A stretch of DNA of 61,621 bases from Chloroflexota bacterium (GCA_023480885.1 JAMCWX010000029.1:1-61621); one strand, 5' to 3'. Positions 16,067-27,449 are shown, counted from the stretch's first letter. Numbers and translations are program-made. Notes: generated by a model from the letters alone, not told the origin.

Positions 16067-19000
16067 ATGCGCTTGACTCGACGGGATTTCCTCAAGCTTT
16101 CCGGGGCTACTGTCGGCGGCGTGGCTGCCGGCGCAAATCCACTCGCTGCTTCTGCGCAAACCTTTCCTTTGCACAAGAAGATCGGAGAGAAAGCCTCGAT
16201 CTGCCCTTACTGCGCTGTAGGTTGCGGTGTCATCGTCGCCGTTCAAGACGGCAAGATAGTGAACATCGAAGGCGATCCCGACAACCCCATCAACCGAGGA
16301 CGACTGTGCAGCAAGGGCGCGGCGATTCTTCAGGTCGTGCAGAACGATCGGCGGCTGAGGAAGGTCAAGTATCGCGCGCCAGGGTCCGACAAATGGGAAG
16401 AAAAAACGTGGGACTGGGCGTTGGATCAGATCGCCGATCGCATCAAGAAGACTCGCGACTCCGGATTCGTAGAGCGAATCGACGGCGTTACCGTCAACCG
16501 CTGCGAGAACATCGCCGCCATTGGAGGCTCGACCTCCAGCAACGAGGAATGCTACCTCTACGCAAAGCTCCAGCGCGCCATGGGCCTGGTGTATACCGAA
16601 CACCAGGCTCGCATATGACACTCCCCCACGGTCGCCGGTCTCGGCGCCACGTTCGGCAGGGGAGCAATGACCAACCATTGGATCGACGTCAAGAACGCCG
16701 ACGTAATCCTCGTTTTCGGCAGCAACGCGGCGGAGAACCACCCAGTGTCGTTCGGTTGGGTGATGGACGCGGTGGATAAGGGCGCGAAGCTGATCAACGT
16801 AGACCCTCGCTTCACACGGACGTCGTCGGTCGCCCACCTCTACGCGCCGCTGCGGTCCGGCTCCGACATCGCCTTCATAGGAGGCATGATCAACTACGTC
16901 ATCCAGAACAAGCGCTACAATGAGGAGTACGTCGTTAGCTACACCAACGCCGCCACCATCGTCAGCGCCGACTTCAAAGGCCCCGGCGACCTCGACGGCC
17001 TCTTCGTCGGCTACAACGAAAAGAATCGCGCATACGACGCGAGCAAATGGCAGTACCAGCTCGAACCAGAGCAGCCGCCTCCCGAAGGGGCAACAACCAA
17101 ACCTCTACGGTTTCCACGTGAGGACAGGACGCTGCAAGACAGCAACTGTGTCTTCCAGCTCATGAAAAAGCACTACTCGCGATACGACCCAGATACTGTG
17201 TCGAGGATCACCGGCACGCCGAAAGAGGTCTTCCTGAAGGTGTGCGAGCTGTACGCGAGCACTGGCGAGCCAGAGAAGGCCGGGTCGATAATGTACGCGA
17301 TGGGACAAACGCAGCACACGGTGGGGACGCAGAACGTTCGTGCCCTGGCGATTCTCCAACTGCTGTTAGGCAACATTGGCGTTGCCGGCGGCGGCGTCAA
17401 CGCGCTGCGTGGGCTCTTCAACGTGCAGGGCAGCACCGACATGTCTTTGCTCTCAAACATGCTGCCAGGCTACATCGGCCTGCCAGAACAAGCCAAGCAC
17501 CCCAGGCTAAAAGATTACATCGAAAAAGAGACGCCGGCCGTAAGCTACTGGAACAATAAGCCCGCCTTCTTCGTCAGCTTGCTCAAAGCCTGGTGGGGAA
17601 ACGCCGCTACTAAGGAAAACGACTTCGCCTACGACTTTCTGCCCAAGGGCAACGGCAACTACAGTTGGATACCCCTCTTCGAGGCTATGCACGCGGGGAA
17701 GATCAACGGCCTGATCGTCCTCGGCCAGAACCCGGCCGTGAGCGGGGCCGATCAATCCGTCGTCAGGGCAGCCCTCGGCAAGCTGGATTGGCTGGTTGTC
17801 TCCGACCTTTGGGAAACCGAGACGATGAGCTTCTGGAAACGGCCAGGGGTGAACCCCGCGCAGATCAGGACCGAGGTGTTCGCCCTCCCGGCCGCAGCCT
17901 CCGTCGAGCGCTCGGGCAGCGTTACCAACAGCGCGCGCTGGATCATGTGGCGATGGAAAGCTATCGACCCACCCGGCGACGCGAAGCCAGACCTTTGGAT
18001 GCTGGATCGACTGTACAAAGCCATCAGGAAAGCCTATAAGGATAGCACCACCCCCAAGGACCGCCCGATTCTCGACTTGAACTGGAGCTACGGCGACGGT
18101 CCCGAATACGACGCCGTGGCCAAAGAGGTCAACGGCTACGATCTGAGTCAGGGCAAATTAGCACCGGGCTTCGCCGCGTTGAAGGCCGACGGCACCACTT
18201 CGTGCGGCAACTGGATATATTCGGGCTTCTACCCTGACGGCAACACGAATAAGGCGGCTGGTCGCGACAACAAGGACCCCAGCGGCCTCGGCTTCCACCC
18301 AGGCTGGGGTTTTGCCTGGCCCGCGAATCGCCGCATCCTCTACAACCGCTGCTCCACGAAGCCAGACGGCACGCCGTGGAACGAAAAAAAGAAGGTAATC
18401 TGGTGGGATGCCAACCAGAAGAAATGGATCGGCAACGACGTGCCCGATTTTGTGCCAACCAAGGCCCCCGACGCCAAGCGGAATCCTCAAGCCCTGGGAT
18501 TGGCCGCTCTGGGCGGCACGGACGCCTTCATCATGAAGACCGACGGCAAGGGCTGGACCTTCGCTCCTGCAGGCATCGTAGATGGCCCGCTCCCGGAGCA
18601 CTACGAGCCGCTGGAAAGCCCCGTCGGCAACGCCCTGTCGCAGGTCAACTTCAACCCCGCCTCCAAGGTCTGGCGGCCCGACGAAGTGGGCAAGACCGAC
18701 AAGTTCCCCATCGTCGGCACCACCTACCGCCTATCTGAGCATATGCAAGCAGGGGCGATGAGCCGCAACCTGCCGTGGCTCGCGGAGTTGATGCCCGAGC
18801 TATTCGTCGAGATCGGGACCGAGCTGGCCAGCGAGAAGGGCATTAAGAGCGGCGACCTCGTCGTCGTGCGCACCGCCCGTGGCGAGGTCACTGGCACCGC
18901 GCTGGTCACGACGAGGTTCAAGCCTTTCACGATCGAAGGCAAGATCATCCATCAGATCGGCATTCCATGGCACTTTGGCTATGTGGGCATAATCACGGGC

Positions 19001-19093
19001 GACAGCGCTAACGTGCTCACGCCCCACGTGGGAGACGCCAACACAATGATGCCTGAGTATAAGGCATTTCTATGTAACGTCGAAAAGGCGTGA
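16067..19093 (+). CDS. fdhA: formate dehydrogenase, selenocysteine-containing catalytic subunit (UGA read as Sec at 16616-16618)
   Basis: 1008 residues when the in-frame TGA (codon 184) is read through; the frame is otherwise open from ATG 16067 (GGAGGT upstream) to 19093. The N-terminus is a twin-arginine signal (LTRRDFLKLSG), so the enzyme faces outside the membrane. Residues C46, C49, C53 and C81 bind a 4Fe-4S cluster (CPYCAVGCG...LCSKG). Sec184 follows HQARI and precedes HSPTVAGLGATFGRGAMTNHW, exactly as in FdnG/FdhF, where Sec ligates Mo/W-bis-MGD. Length is close to E. coli FdnG. Neighbours fdhB, an NrfD-type anchor and fdhE complete a quinone-linked formate dehydrogenase. A gene caller without Sec support would split it into two genes at 16618. 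Confidence 0.96.
16616..16664 (+). promoter_or_regulatory. bacterial SECIS element of fdhA
   Basis: The outer stem CTCCCC (16621-16626) pairs with GGGGAG (16659-16664), and the inner stem GCC/GGC around 16634-16645 exposes GGTCT at 16637-16641. The E. coli fdhF/fdnG SECIS has the same GGUCU loop, and the distance from the UGA to it is 18 bases in both. This is the SelB-binding hairpin. Confidence 0.88.
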
Positions 19094-19105
19094 AAGGGGT
19101 GACCA

Positions 19106-19903
19106 ATGGCTAAGAACGCTATGCTCATTGACACCTCGAAGTGCATCGCGTGTCGAGGTTGCCAGGTCGCATGTAAAGAGTGGAACGACCTGAGAGCTGG
19201 CAAGACGAAGATGATCCCTGGCACCTATCAGAACCCGCCGGCCATTGCGGCCAACACCTGGACGATTGTGCGCTATTCAGAGAAGAGCGACGACAACGGC
19301 ACGCGCTGGCTCTTCCGCAAAGAGCAATGCCTGCACTGTGACCAGGCAAGCTGCGTTGAGGTCTGTCCCACGGGAGCGATGGCCAAGCATTACGACGAAT
19401 TCGTGGAGGTAGATCAGGAGTGGTGCATTGGCTGCCGCTACTGCGTGCAGGCCTGCCCCTTCGGCGCCGTACAGTTCGACGAAACCACTGGCACCGTTAA
19501 GAAATGCACTCTTTGCATCGACCGCGTGCTAACAGGACTCGAGCCTGCTTGCGTCAAGGCTTGCCCTTCGGGTGCGCTCAGCTTCGGTGATAGGGAGAAG
19601 TTACTCACTGTAGCGAGAGGCAGGGTGGACACGCTTCGAGCCCGTGGCAGCGGCAGCTCTGGCGTTTACGGCAAGGATGAGCTTGGCGGACTGAAGGTGA
19701 TCTACATTCTCAACGGCCCGCCAGTGGCCTACGGTCTCGCCCCCAATCCGCAAGTGGCAACCGCCAGCCTCTCCAGTAGCTGGCTGAGCGGACTTCTCGC
19801 AACCGGCGTCCTGGCATCGTTGCCTTTCTGGTTCCTTTTCCGCAGGAAGAGAGAGTTGGCAGCCGAAACACAGGAGGTGCTTCCTACCACAGGAGGTGAG
19901 TAG
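19106..19903 (+). CDS. fdhB: formate dehydrogenase iron-sulfur subunit
   Basis: 265 residues. Four Cys clusters of the HybA/FdnH ferredoxin type are visible: CIACRGCQVACKEW, CLHCDQASCVEVCPTGA, CIGCRYCVQACPFGA and CTLCIDR...CVKACPSGA, enough for four 4Fe-4S centres wiring FdhA to the membrane. A C-terminal anchor helix (LLATGVLASLPFWFLF followed by RRKRE) matches FdnH. ATG 19106 with AAAGGGGTGA upstream, 12 bases after fdhA. It has no signal peptide and would be carried through Tat with FdhA (family knowledge). Confidence 0.95.
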   Translation: MAKNAMLIDTSKCIACRGCQVACKEWNDLRAGKTKMIPGTYQNPPAIAANTWTIVRYSEKSDDNGTRWLFRKEQCLHCDQASCVEVCPTGAMAKHYDEFVEVDQEWCIGCRYCVQACPFGAVQFDETTGTVKKCTLCIDRVLTGLEPACVKACPSGALSFGDREKLLTVARGRVDTLRARGSGSSGVYGKDELGGLKVIYILNGPPVAYGLAPNPQVATASLSSSWLSGLLATGVLASLPFWFLFRRKRELAAETQEVLPTTGGE

Positions 19904-19905
19904 CG

Positions 19906-20811
19906 ATGGACGAAATGGTCTGGGGCTGGAAAATCACGGCCTACATCTGGATAGCCGGTCTTGCGGGCGGCACGTATATGTGCGCTATCCTGGTAAACCT
20001 CTGGGACGGCAGATGGCATCGTGAGTCCGTTCGCGCAGCTACTTTTCTCACTGTCCCGCTTCTACTTATTGGCGCCGCCCTGCTCACGGCCGACCTGGGA
20101 CAGCCCGCACGGTTTTGGCATCTCCTCGCCGCATGGCGCCCAGGTTCCCCCATGTGGCTCGGCACCTACGTCCTCGTCCTTGGCTCTATCGTCGGTGGCG
20201 GGCTGATAATCCACGAAGCAATAGATGCCTTCAAGGTTCGCTTGCCAGGGGCAGACACCCTTGAGTTTCTGGTCACCTGGCTCGGCCTCATCTTCGCCGC
20301 CGTGGTGGCCACCTACGTTGCCGTTCTTCTCACCTCTACATCGCGAGTCTTCTGGAGCGCCACGCCTTTGCTGCCGGCGCTGTTCGTCGTCTCAGCCCTG
20401 TCGATGGGCGCAGCAACCATTCTCATTTTCACGCGCTTCCTGAATCTGCAGTTATCGGAGAGGATGGCCACCAGGCTGCGGCAGGCCGACGCCATCTTCG
20501 TCGTATTCGAGCTCGCCATCCTGGCCGCGCTGATGGTCACTCTCGTCTTCTCTTCCACGCCCCTGGCGAGCAAGGCCGCGCAAGATATCCTCATCGCGCC
20601 ACTCGGCCCAGCCTTTTGGCTCGGAGTGGTCGTGGTCGGGCTGATCGCTCCCCTGATCATCGAGATATTGGTCGAGAGAATCAAGCCAAAAACGATGGCC
20701 CCCGTGATGCTCGTGGGGCCAATCCTCGTGCTCATCGGTAGCCTCGTCCTTCGCTATGTTGTAGTCTTCGGCGGACAAACCCAGGCATGGATATCTCGGC
20801 CGCCGGTTTAG
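19906..20811 (+). CDS. NrfD/PsrC-type quinone-interacting membrane subunit
   Basis: 301 residues, eight to nine membrane helices. Starts at ATG 19906, two bases after fdhB stops, with AGGAGGTGAG inside the fdhB end. The early signature WIAGLAGGTYMCAIL and the absence of conserved haem-ligating His pairs identify the NrfD/PsrC family rather than the cytochrome b subunit FdnI. It would pass electrons from FdhB to the menaquinone pool. Confidence 0.88.
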   Translation: MDEMVWGWKITAYIWIAGLAGGTYMCAILVNLWDGRWHRESVRAATFLTVPLLLIGAALLTADLGQPARFWHLLAAWRPGSPMWLGTYVLVLGSIVGGGLIIHEAIDAFKVRLPGADTLEFLVTWLGLIFAAVVATYVAVLLTSTSRVFWSATPLLPALFVVSALSMGAATILIFTRFLNLQLSERMATRLRQADAIFVVFELAILAALMVTLVFSSTPLASKAAQDILIAPLGPAFWLGVVVVGLIAPLIIEILVERIKPKTMAPVMLVGPILVLIGSLVLRYVVVFGGQTQAWISRPPV

Positions 20812-20866
20812 AACTATCAGCCTGAGGCGACTGAGGGGCGAGAGGAATCTAGACTGAAGCTTCGGC

Positions 20867-21673
20867 ATGGAATCATTCGAGAGTTGCATGCAAGTCACGG
20901 AAGAAAAGAAGCAGGACGGCGACCTGTGCAAGCTGGCCGCCTTTTATCACGACGTCTTTCGCGCCCAAAAGCAGGCCCTCTTAAGCAATGATGACCATGC
21001 GCCTTCCCTCCACCTGGAAGAAGCCCTCTCGCGCGCACAAGACGGACTTGCTGCACTCAGCCTCGATCGTCTGCAATCACTCGGCGAGGCTTTCCCACAC
21101 CTCGTCGACGACCTATGCCAGGTGATGGACCGCCACGGATTGCTTGACGAGGCTGACCTGATGGCGCTGCGGGCTGCGCAAACTGACAGTGATAGACGGA
21201 AAGCTGTCGTCGAACGTTGGCTTTCCGGGGATGCCGGTTCAGAACCTTCGGACTTCCTCGTCTCGGCCGCGGTTTTCCCCTGGCTCAGCAGCCAGGCTGA
21301 GATGCTTCTGCCGCATCTCAACCTGGCTCTGTGGCAGAAGGGCATTTGTCCCATATGTGGCGCCGAGCCCAGCTTTGCCGCCATTGCCCGGCAAAGCCGC
21401 CTTCGATCTTTGCTCTGCACGCGCTGTGGCACCGAATGGCCCTTCAAACGTATCGGTTGCCCGTATTGCGGCAACGACGATCAGGACCTTCAAGCATACT
21501 ACGTGCTGCAGGACGGCCGCTACCGCGTATGCGTGTGCGAGAAATGCCAACGGCATCTCAAGGCAATCGATCTCGCGTTTGTCAATTCGGAGCATGTTTC
21601 CCTTCTGGTCGAAAGCCTGCTGAGTGGATGGCTTGACGAAGCGGCCGACGCCGTGCAACGATCTAAGGCATAG
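20867..21673 (+). CDS. fdhE: formate dehydrogenase accessory protein FdhE
   Basis: 268 residues with the four CxxC pairs of FdhE: CPICGAEPSF, CTRCGTEW, CPYCGNDD and CEKCQRH. FdhE is a cytoplasmic rubredoxin-like protein needed for maturation of Tat-exported formate dehydrogenases. It is the last gene of the fdh operon. fdhD, the sulfur carrier usually also needed, is not in the window. Confidence 0.92.
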   Translation: MESFESCMQVTEEKKQDGDLCKLAAFYHDVFRAQKQALLSNDDHAPSLHLEEALSRAQDGLAALSLDRLQSLGEAFPHLVDDLCQVMDRHGLLDEADLMALRAAQTDSDRRKAVVERWLSGDAGSEPSDFLVSAAVFPWLSSQAEMLLPHLNLALWQKGICPICGAEPSFAAIARQSRLRSLLCTRCGTEWPFKRIGCPYCGNDDQDLQAYYVLQDGRYRVCVCEKCQRHLKAIDLAFVNSEHVSLLVESLLSGWLDEAADAVQRSKA

Positions 21674-21728
21674 TAGCCACGGCACGTCGTTCCCTTTCAG
21701 CTTTGCGGGCCCGATTCGGCCTCTGTGC

Positions 21729-21757
21729 TTGACAGCTCGCGAATGCCGTGTGACAAT
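21729..21757 (+). promoter_or_regulatory. promoter positioned for a leaderless transcript
   Basis: TTGACA (21729-21734), 17-base spacer, GACAAT (21752-21757). Only seven bases separate the -10 from the ATG at 21765 and there is no ribosome site between them, so the mRNA should start at or next to the ATG. Confidence 0.6.
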
Positions 21758-21764
21758 AAAATAA

Positions 21765-23498
21765 ATGGACACGTTTGCCTCAAGAGCACTCGGCAGGGCG
21801 CGCACAAATGGCAGGACGTTCCTGGCCCTGGCAGGCATGGCTCTCTTGCTTTCTAGCCTGCAAGACCCGCTGCCATCTCCAAGGCTGCCCACTCCACTGG
21901 CCGAACCCAAGATTTCACGCGTAAACTATTCCACGGCGCCATCAACCGCCAACCTCAAACACAAGGGTGTCGCCTATGCCTCGTGGACGAAAGGTCAGTA
22001 TCCATTCACGGCGAGTTGGGAAGCCCAGACTTACACGGGCGCGCAGGCCATCGGGAAGGTCTCGGTGACCGACAACAGGCATTACGTGGGCTCGGGATCG
22101 CTGGAAATCGACGTAGATCTCGTCGGCGACGATCCGGCCAATCAGCGGCGCGCGGGAGAAACCTTCATCAACCTGCTGATTCACCCTCTCCAGGATCGAC
22201 CGTCCGATTGCTCTATTGGTCCTGTTGACCTCGCCGGTGCCCGCTTGAGCGCGAAGGTTTACGCGCCGTACGGAAGCAGTGGCGATCCATCCAGTCCCAA
22301 CACCTTGCAGCTTTTCGTCAGGGACGAATCGATGCGAAGCTTTTTCGGCATTCCCACCTTTTTCGGCGAAAACCAGTGGAACGACGTCACTGCGGTAGTG
22401 CCACGCTCTGCCCCTGGCTTCGACCCTACGCGCGTTGCGGTCGTCGGCCTCCGCATCGACTCCAATTCGTCTGCGCGTTTCGCTGGCAAAATCTGGCTCG
22501 ACGAATTCGACTGGGATAGTGGCAGCATTCATCCTAAGTATGGGTTCGATAACGTGTTGAACTCCCTGGACAGGATCAAAGGCGTCGGCGCCAATTCCGT
22601 CTCCCTCATCGTGACCTGGTATCAAGACACGACAGTAACTTCGACGATCTATCCTGATCCAACCAAGACGCACACGGATCAGGAAATCGTCGATACTATA
22701 CGCGAGGTTCACAGTCGCGGCATGAGCGTGCTGCTCGCCCCTCACGTCGACGTGCAAACAGGCGATTGGCGGGGCGCCATCGATCCCGCTGATCCGAACG
22801 CCTGGTTCGCCAGCTATGCCCGCTTCATCAGCCACTACGCGCAGATCGCACAAAGCCAGGGCGTGGAACTGTTCTTGGTGGGCACGGAACTGGCTCGCCT
22901 CGAAGATGCTGCCCATCGCGACAACTGGAACGCCGTGATCGACCAGGTCAGGCGAATCTACGGTGGACAAATCGCCTACGCCGCCAACTGGGATAGTTAC
23001 GGCTTCGTCTCGTTTTGGGACCTTCTAGACATTGCCGGCGTCGATGCTTACTTCCCATTGAGCGACGCGAGAGACCCCACTGTCGACGAGCTTGCCAGTG
23101 GCTGGACGCATTATGTGCTGCCGGGAGGTGAGGCTCACAACTGGCTGGCCGAGATGGAGAGATGGCAATTGAAGATCGATAAGCCCGTCATCTTCGCCGA
23201 GATAGGCTATCGCAGCCGAGATTACGCTGCGAGAAAGCCCTGGTCGACGTCGAAGGGCGGCACATACAACGGCAACCTTCAGGCGAGGAGCTATTTGGCT
23301 GCCTCACGCGCATTTCAGAACAGCCCCTGGCTGCAAGGCTTGTTCATCTGGAACTGGCTTCCTTTCTCTGACGCAGGAGGCTTTTGCGACGACGATTTCA
23401 CGCCACAGAACAAGCCAGCCGAGGTTCAATTAGCCTCCATCTTTGCTGGGAGGCTGTACCTCCCACTTATCTTCAGGAACGCGACCGCAGGATGGTAG
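21765..23498 (+). CDS. secreted glycoside hydrolase (GH113/GH5-like TIM barrel)
   Basis: 577 residues. The N-terminal signal or anchor segment (residues 17-32, TFLALAGMALLLSSLQ) is followed by a beta-sandwich, carbohydrate-binding-like domain (about 70-245) and a TIM-barrel hydrolase (about 255-560). Two likely catalytic Glu residues: LVGTELARLED and VIFAEIGYRSRD, a spacing seen in GH113 mannanases and related GH5-clan enzymes. The C-terminus ends in RLYLPLIFRNATAGW, a motif also seen at the end of the beta-propeller at 31917. The substrate is unknown; mannan is a guess from family resemblance. Monocistronic, leaderless by promoter position. Confidence 0.75.
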   Translation: MDTFASRALGRARTNGRTFLALAGMALLLSSLQDPLPSPRLPTPLAEPKISRVNYSTAPSTANLKHKGVAYASWTKGQYPFTASWEAQTYTGAQAIGKVSVTDNRHYVGSGSLEIDVDLVGDDPANQRRAGETFINLLIHPLQDRPSDCSIGPVDLAGARLSAKVYAPYGSSGDPSSPNTLQLFVRDESMRSFFGIPTFFGENQWNDVTAVVPRSAPGFDPTRVAVVGLRIDSNSSARFAGKIWLDEFDWDSGSIHPKYGFDNVLNSLDRIKGVGANSVSLIVTWYQDTTVTSTIYPDPTKTHTDQEIVDTIREVHSRGMSVLLAPHVDVQTGDWRGAIDPADPNAWFASYARFISHYAQIAQSQGVELFLVGTELARLEDAAHRDNWNAVIDQVRRIYGGQIAYAANWDSYGFVSFWDLLDIAGVDAYFPLSDARDPTVDELASGWTHYVLPGGEAHNWLAEMERWQLKIDKPVIFAEIGYRSRDYAARKPWSTSKGGTYNGNLQARSYLAASRAFQNSPWLQGLFIWNWLPFSDAGGFCDDDFTPQNKPAEVQLASIFAGRLYLPLIFRNATAGW

Positions 23499-23520
23499 CT
23501 AGCCACCGCTCGCAGCGCTT

Positions 23521-23718
23521 CTAGAATTCCTCTATGGAGCACCAGACGATCTCATCTTCTCGTCGATTATCGACGCGTCCGCAAACGGGGCACTTCCTGG
23601 TTTCCTGTTCCTCGGTAGCGAACATCGCGCCGCAGTTGCCGCATTTGAAACATTCCACCGCAGACACCCCCGCGTGCGTCTGCTCCCTCACAAAGCGCTT
23701 CTGCTTCTCCTTCTCCAT
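23521..23718 (-). CDS. small zinc-ribbon protein
   Basis: 65 residues from ATG 23718, with GGGAGGTGGG upstream. Two CxxC knuckles (CGNCGAMF and CPVCGRVD, with an extra Cys in ECFKC) make a rubredoxin/zinc-ribbon fold after a basic start (MEKEKQKRFVREQ). The function is unknown; such proteins are often nucleic-acid or partner binding. It is convergent with the glycoside hydrolase and divergent from tRNA-Gly. Confidence 0.75.
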   Translation of the reverse strand: MEKEKQKRFVREQTHAGVSAVECFKCGNCGAMFATEEQETRKCPVCGRVDNRREDEIVWCSIEEF

Positions 23719-23780
23719 ATTGACCCACCTCCCTCTGTCTGAGCTCCGCAAAAAGAGTGCAAGAGCTGTGCCAGCCAAAC

Positions 23781-23809
23781 TTGACAGGATTATCCTCGCA
23801 TTGTAAAAT
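23781..23809 (+). promoter_or_regulatory. tRNA-Gly promoter
   Basis: TTGACA (23781-23786), 17-base spacer, TAAAAT (23804-23809), ending 22 bases before the tRNA. Confidence 0.7.
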
Positions 23810-23831
23810 TACCAAAGTCAGCGACTTGCAC

Positions 23832-23906
23832 GCGGAAGTGGCTCAGTGGTAGAGCATCTCCTTGCCAAGGAGAGGGTCGCGAGTTCGAATCTCGTCTTCC
23901 GCTCCA
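23832..23906 (+). tRNA. tRNA-Gly (anticodon GCC), CCA encoded
   Basis: Acceptor GCGGAAG pairs with CTTCCGC, discriminator T, CCA. The anticodon stem TCTCC/GGAGA encloses loop TTGCCAA. The T-arm is CGAGTTCGAATCTCG. All four arms fold. Confidence 0.96.
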
Positions 23907-23914
23907 ACTCCAGT

Positions 23915-23939
23915 GGGCTCTTCACGGAGAGCCCTTTTC
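23915..23939 (+). terminator. terminator after tRNA-Gly
   Basis: GGGCTCT/AGAGCCC stem with a 6-base loop, then TTTT. It overlaps the -35 region of the tig promoter. Confidence 0.7.
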
Positions 23940-23950
23940 TATGCTATAAT
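23921..23950 (+). promoter_or_regulatory. tig-clpP-clpX promoter
   Basis: TTCACG (23921-23926), 18-base spacer, perfect TATAAT (23945-23950). Confidence 0.5.
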
Positions 23951-24004
23951 GAAGTGCGAGGCGCCAGCAAGTCTGCTCGGCGTCACTTTGTAGGAGAGCC
24001 AGTA

Positions 24005-25414
24005 GTGAAGGTTACAACGGAAAGCATTCCTGATAGGCAGGTCGTTCTGACCGTCGAGGTGGAGCCAGACCGCGTCGAGAAGTACTTGGACAGGGCTTAT
24101 CGCCGCCTCGTCGATCGGATCAACATACCCGGCTTCCGAAAGGGCAAGGCCCCGAGGTACATTGTCGAGCGTATGATGGGCAAGGAAATGCTCTTCAGTG
24201 AGGGGCTCGACCTTATGTTCCCTGACGTCTACAAGACTGCCGTCGACGAGGCTGGAGTGAAGCCGTTCGACGCTCCCAAGTGGGAGGTTGCACAGGAGAA
24301 TCCGCTCGTTCTGAAAATCACGGTATCTCTCGAACCCACGGTAGAGCTAGGCAACTACAAGGATATTCGCCTGGCCCGTGAGGAAGTTGAGGTCACCGAC
24401 GAGCAGGTTCAATATTACCTCGATCAGCTCAGGGAGAGATACTCCGAGTGGGTACCTGTGGAGCGTCCCGCGGCGATAGATGACAGAGTTACCATTGATA
24501 TATCTGGCGCAACCAAGGGCGAAGCCTTGCTAGAGAGCGCTGCTGGATCGGCGCTCGTCAGCCAAGAGGGAAAGCAGATAATCAACACTAAGGGTGTCGA
24601 TTACCCTGTCAAACCTCAGCCAGATTCCCTATTGCCTGGTTTTGCCGAGCAACTGGTCGGCTTGGCGGCAGGCCAGGAAAAAGAATTCTCCATTATCCTG
24701 CCAACCGACTATCCTGAGGCAGATCTCGTTGGGAAAGAGGCGCTTTTCAAAGTCGTCTGCCACGCCGTCAAGGAGAAGCATTCACCCGAACTCGACGACG
24801 AGTTCGCCAAGACCATCGGCGACTTCGAGACCATCGACGCTGCGCGGCAATCCATTCGAGAGGGGCTGCTCGAGCGCGCGAAAGCAGCGGCTGAGGGCCG
24901 CTTTGCTGATACCTTAGTCAACATGATCGTCGACCGCTCGAGAGTAGAGCTACCGCCTTCGCTGATCGACCGCGAAGAGGAACATGCAATCGAGCGTTTT
25001 GCCGCTCGACTCAGAGAGTCAGGGTTGATGCTCGATCAGTACCTGCGATCGGCGGGGCAAACCGAGGAGCAGTACAAAGAGACAGTTCGCGCCAGCGCGA
25101 AGAAGCGCCTGGAAACGGCGTTCGTGCTGCGTGAGGTTGCCGAGGCCGAGAACATTGAGGTTAAGCAGGAAGAAGTGGACGAGGAGATTCATCGGCTGGC
25201 TGATAACCTGGCCGACGAGGATGCTGCCAGGGCGCGCAACACGCTTGGCAACCCAGAGGCCCGCAGCAGTCTGAGCTACGATCTCTGGGAGCGCAAGGTG
25301 ATGAATCGTCTGACGGAGATAGCTACCTCCGAGACAACGCCCGAGGAAGCTTCTGATTCAGAGTCACCAGTTGCCGCAGAGCAAACATCCGAGGCGAACC
25401 CACCACAAGAATGA
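24005..25414 (+). CDS. tig: trigger factor
   Basis: 469 residues from GTG 24005 (AGGAGAG upstream). A ribosome-bound chaperone and peptidyl-prolyl isomerase. The ribosome-binding signature is INIPGFRKGKAPRYIV near residue 40, the FKBP-like domain spans about 155-245, and the C-terminal chaperone arms run about 255-440. An unusual acidic, Ser/Thr-rich tail (TSETTPEEASDSESP) closes the protein. The tig-clpP-clpX order is the conserved bacterial arrangement. Confidence 0.95.
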   Translation: MKVTTESIPDRQVVLTVEVEPDRVEKYLDRAYRRLVDRINIPGFRKGKAPRYIVERMMGKEMLFSEGLDLMFPDVYKTAVDEAGVKPFDAPKWEVAQENPLVLKITVSLEPTVELGNYKDIRLAREEVEVTDEQVQYYLDQLRERYSEWVPVERPAAIDDRVTIDISGATKGEALLESAAGSALVSQEGKQIINTKGVDYPVKPQPDSLLPGFAEQLVGLAAGQEKEFSIILPTDYPEADLVGKEALFKVVCHAVKEKHSPELDDEFAKTIGDFETIDAARQSIREGLLERAKAAAEGRFADTLVNMIVDRSRVELPPSLIDREEEHAIERFAARLRESGLMLDQYLRSAGQTEEQYKETVRASAKKRLETAFVLREVAEAENIEVKQEEVDEEIHRLADNLADEDAARARNTLGNPEARSSLSYDLWERKVMNRLTEIATSETTPEEASDSESPVAAEQTSEANPPQE

Positions 25415-25452
25415 ACGAGTATTACACTGGACCCTACTAAGGAGGGATGAAC

Positions 25453-26055
25453 GTGAACATGCAGGCTTCGAATCTTGTGCCCATGGTCATCGAGAACACG
25501 GGCCGAGCTGAGAGAGCTTTCGACATATATTCGTTGCTGCTCAAAGAGCGAATTGTCTTTCTCGGCACGCCTATCGATGACAACGTGGCCAATCTCATCA
25601 TCGCTCAGTTGTTGTATCTCGCCCGTGAGGACCCCGACAAGGATATCAGCTTGTACATCCATTCACCCGGCGGGATTATCACAGCGGGACTGGCCATCTA
25701 CGATACGATGCAGTTGATAAGGCCTGACGTCTCCACTATCTGTGTTGGTATGGCCGCCAGCATGGCGACTATCCTGCTTTCGGCTGGGACTAAGGGAAAG
25801 CGCTACGCGCTTCCTAACTCGACCATCCACATGCACCAGCCACTGGGCGGAGTGCAGGGGCAAGCGGTGGACATGGAAATCCAGGCGAAGGAGATACTTC
25901 GCTTGCGCAAGGTCATCAACGATATCCTGGTGAAGCACACAGGCCAGGACGAAGAGCGCATCATTCGAGATACCGACCGCAATTTCTACATGAGCGCCGA
26001 ACAAGCAGTGCAATACGGCGTAATCGACGAGATACTGACGCAAGAAAAGAAGTAA
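25453..26055 (+). CDS. clpP: ATP-dependent Clp protease proteolytic subunit
   Basis: 200 residues if GTG 25453 is used (seven bases after GGAGG); ATG 25447 overlaps the ribosome site and ATG 25459 is further. Catalytic Ser in [10 protein letters not shown], His in IHMHQPLGG and Asp in [12 protein letters not shown] are all present. It forms the barrel that ClpX feeds. Operonic with tig and clpX. Confidence 0.97.
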   Translation: MNMQASNLVPMVIENTGRAERAFDIYSLLLKERIVFLGTPIDDNVANLIIAQLLYLAREDPDKDISLYIHSPGGIITAGLAIYDTMQLIRPDVSTICVGMAASMATILLSAGTKGKRYALPNSTIHMHQPLGGVQGQAVDMEIQAKEILRLRKVINDILVKHTGQDEERIIRDTDRNFYMSAEQAVQYGVIDEILTQEKK

Positions 26056-26108
26056 GCTAATTCTAGACAACAAGGCTGGTCAGTTGTTGGGGAGGGGGGA
26101 CTAGATCG

Positions 26109-27413
<1,305 letters not shown>

Positions 27414-27449
27414 CCCAGAGCACAGCAATACACAGGAAGAAAGAATTGA

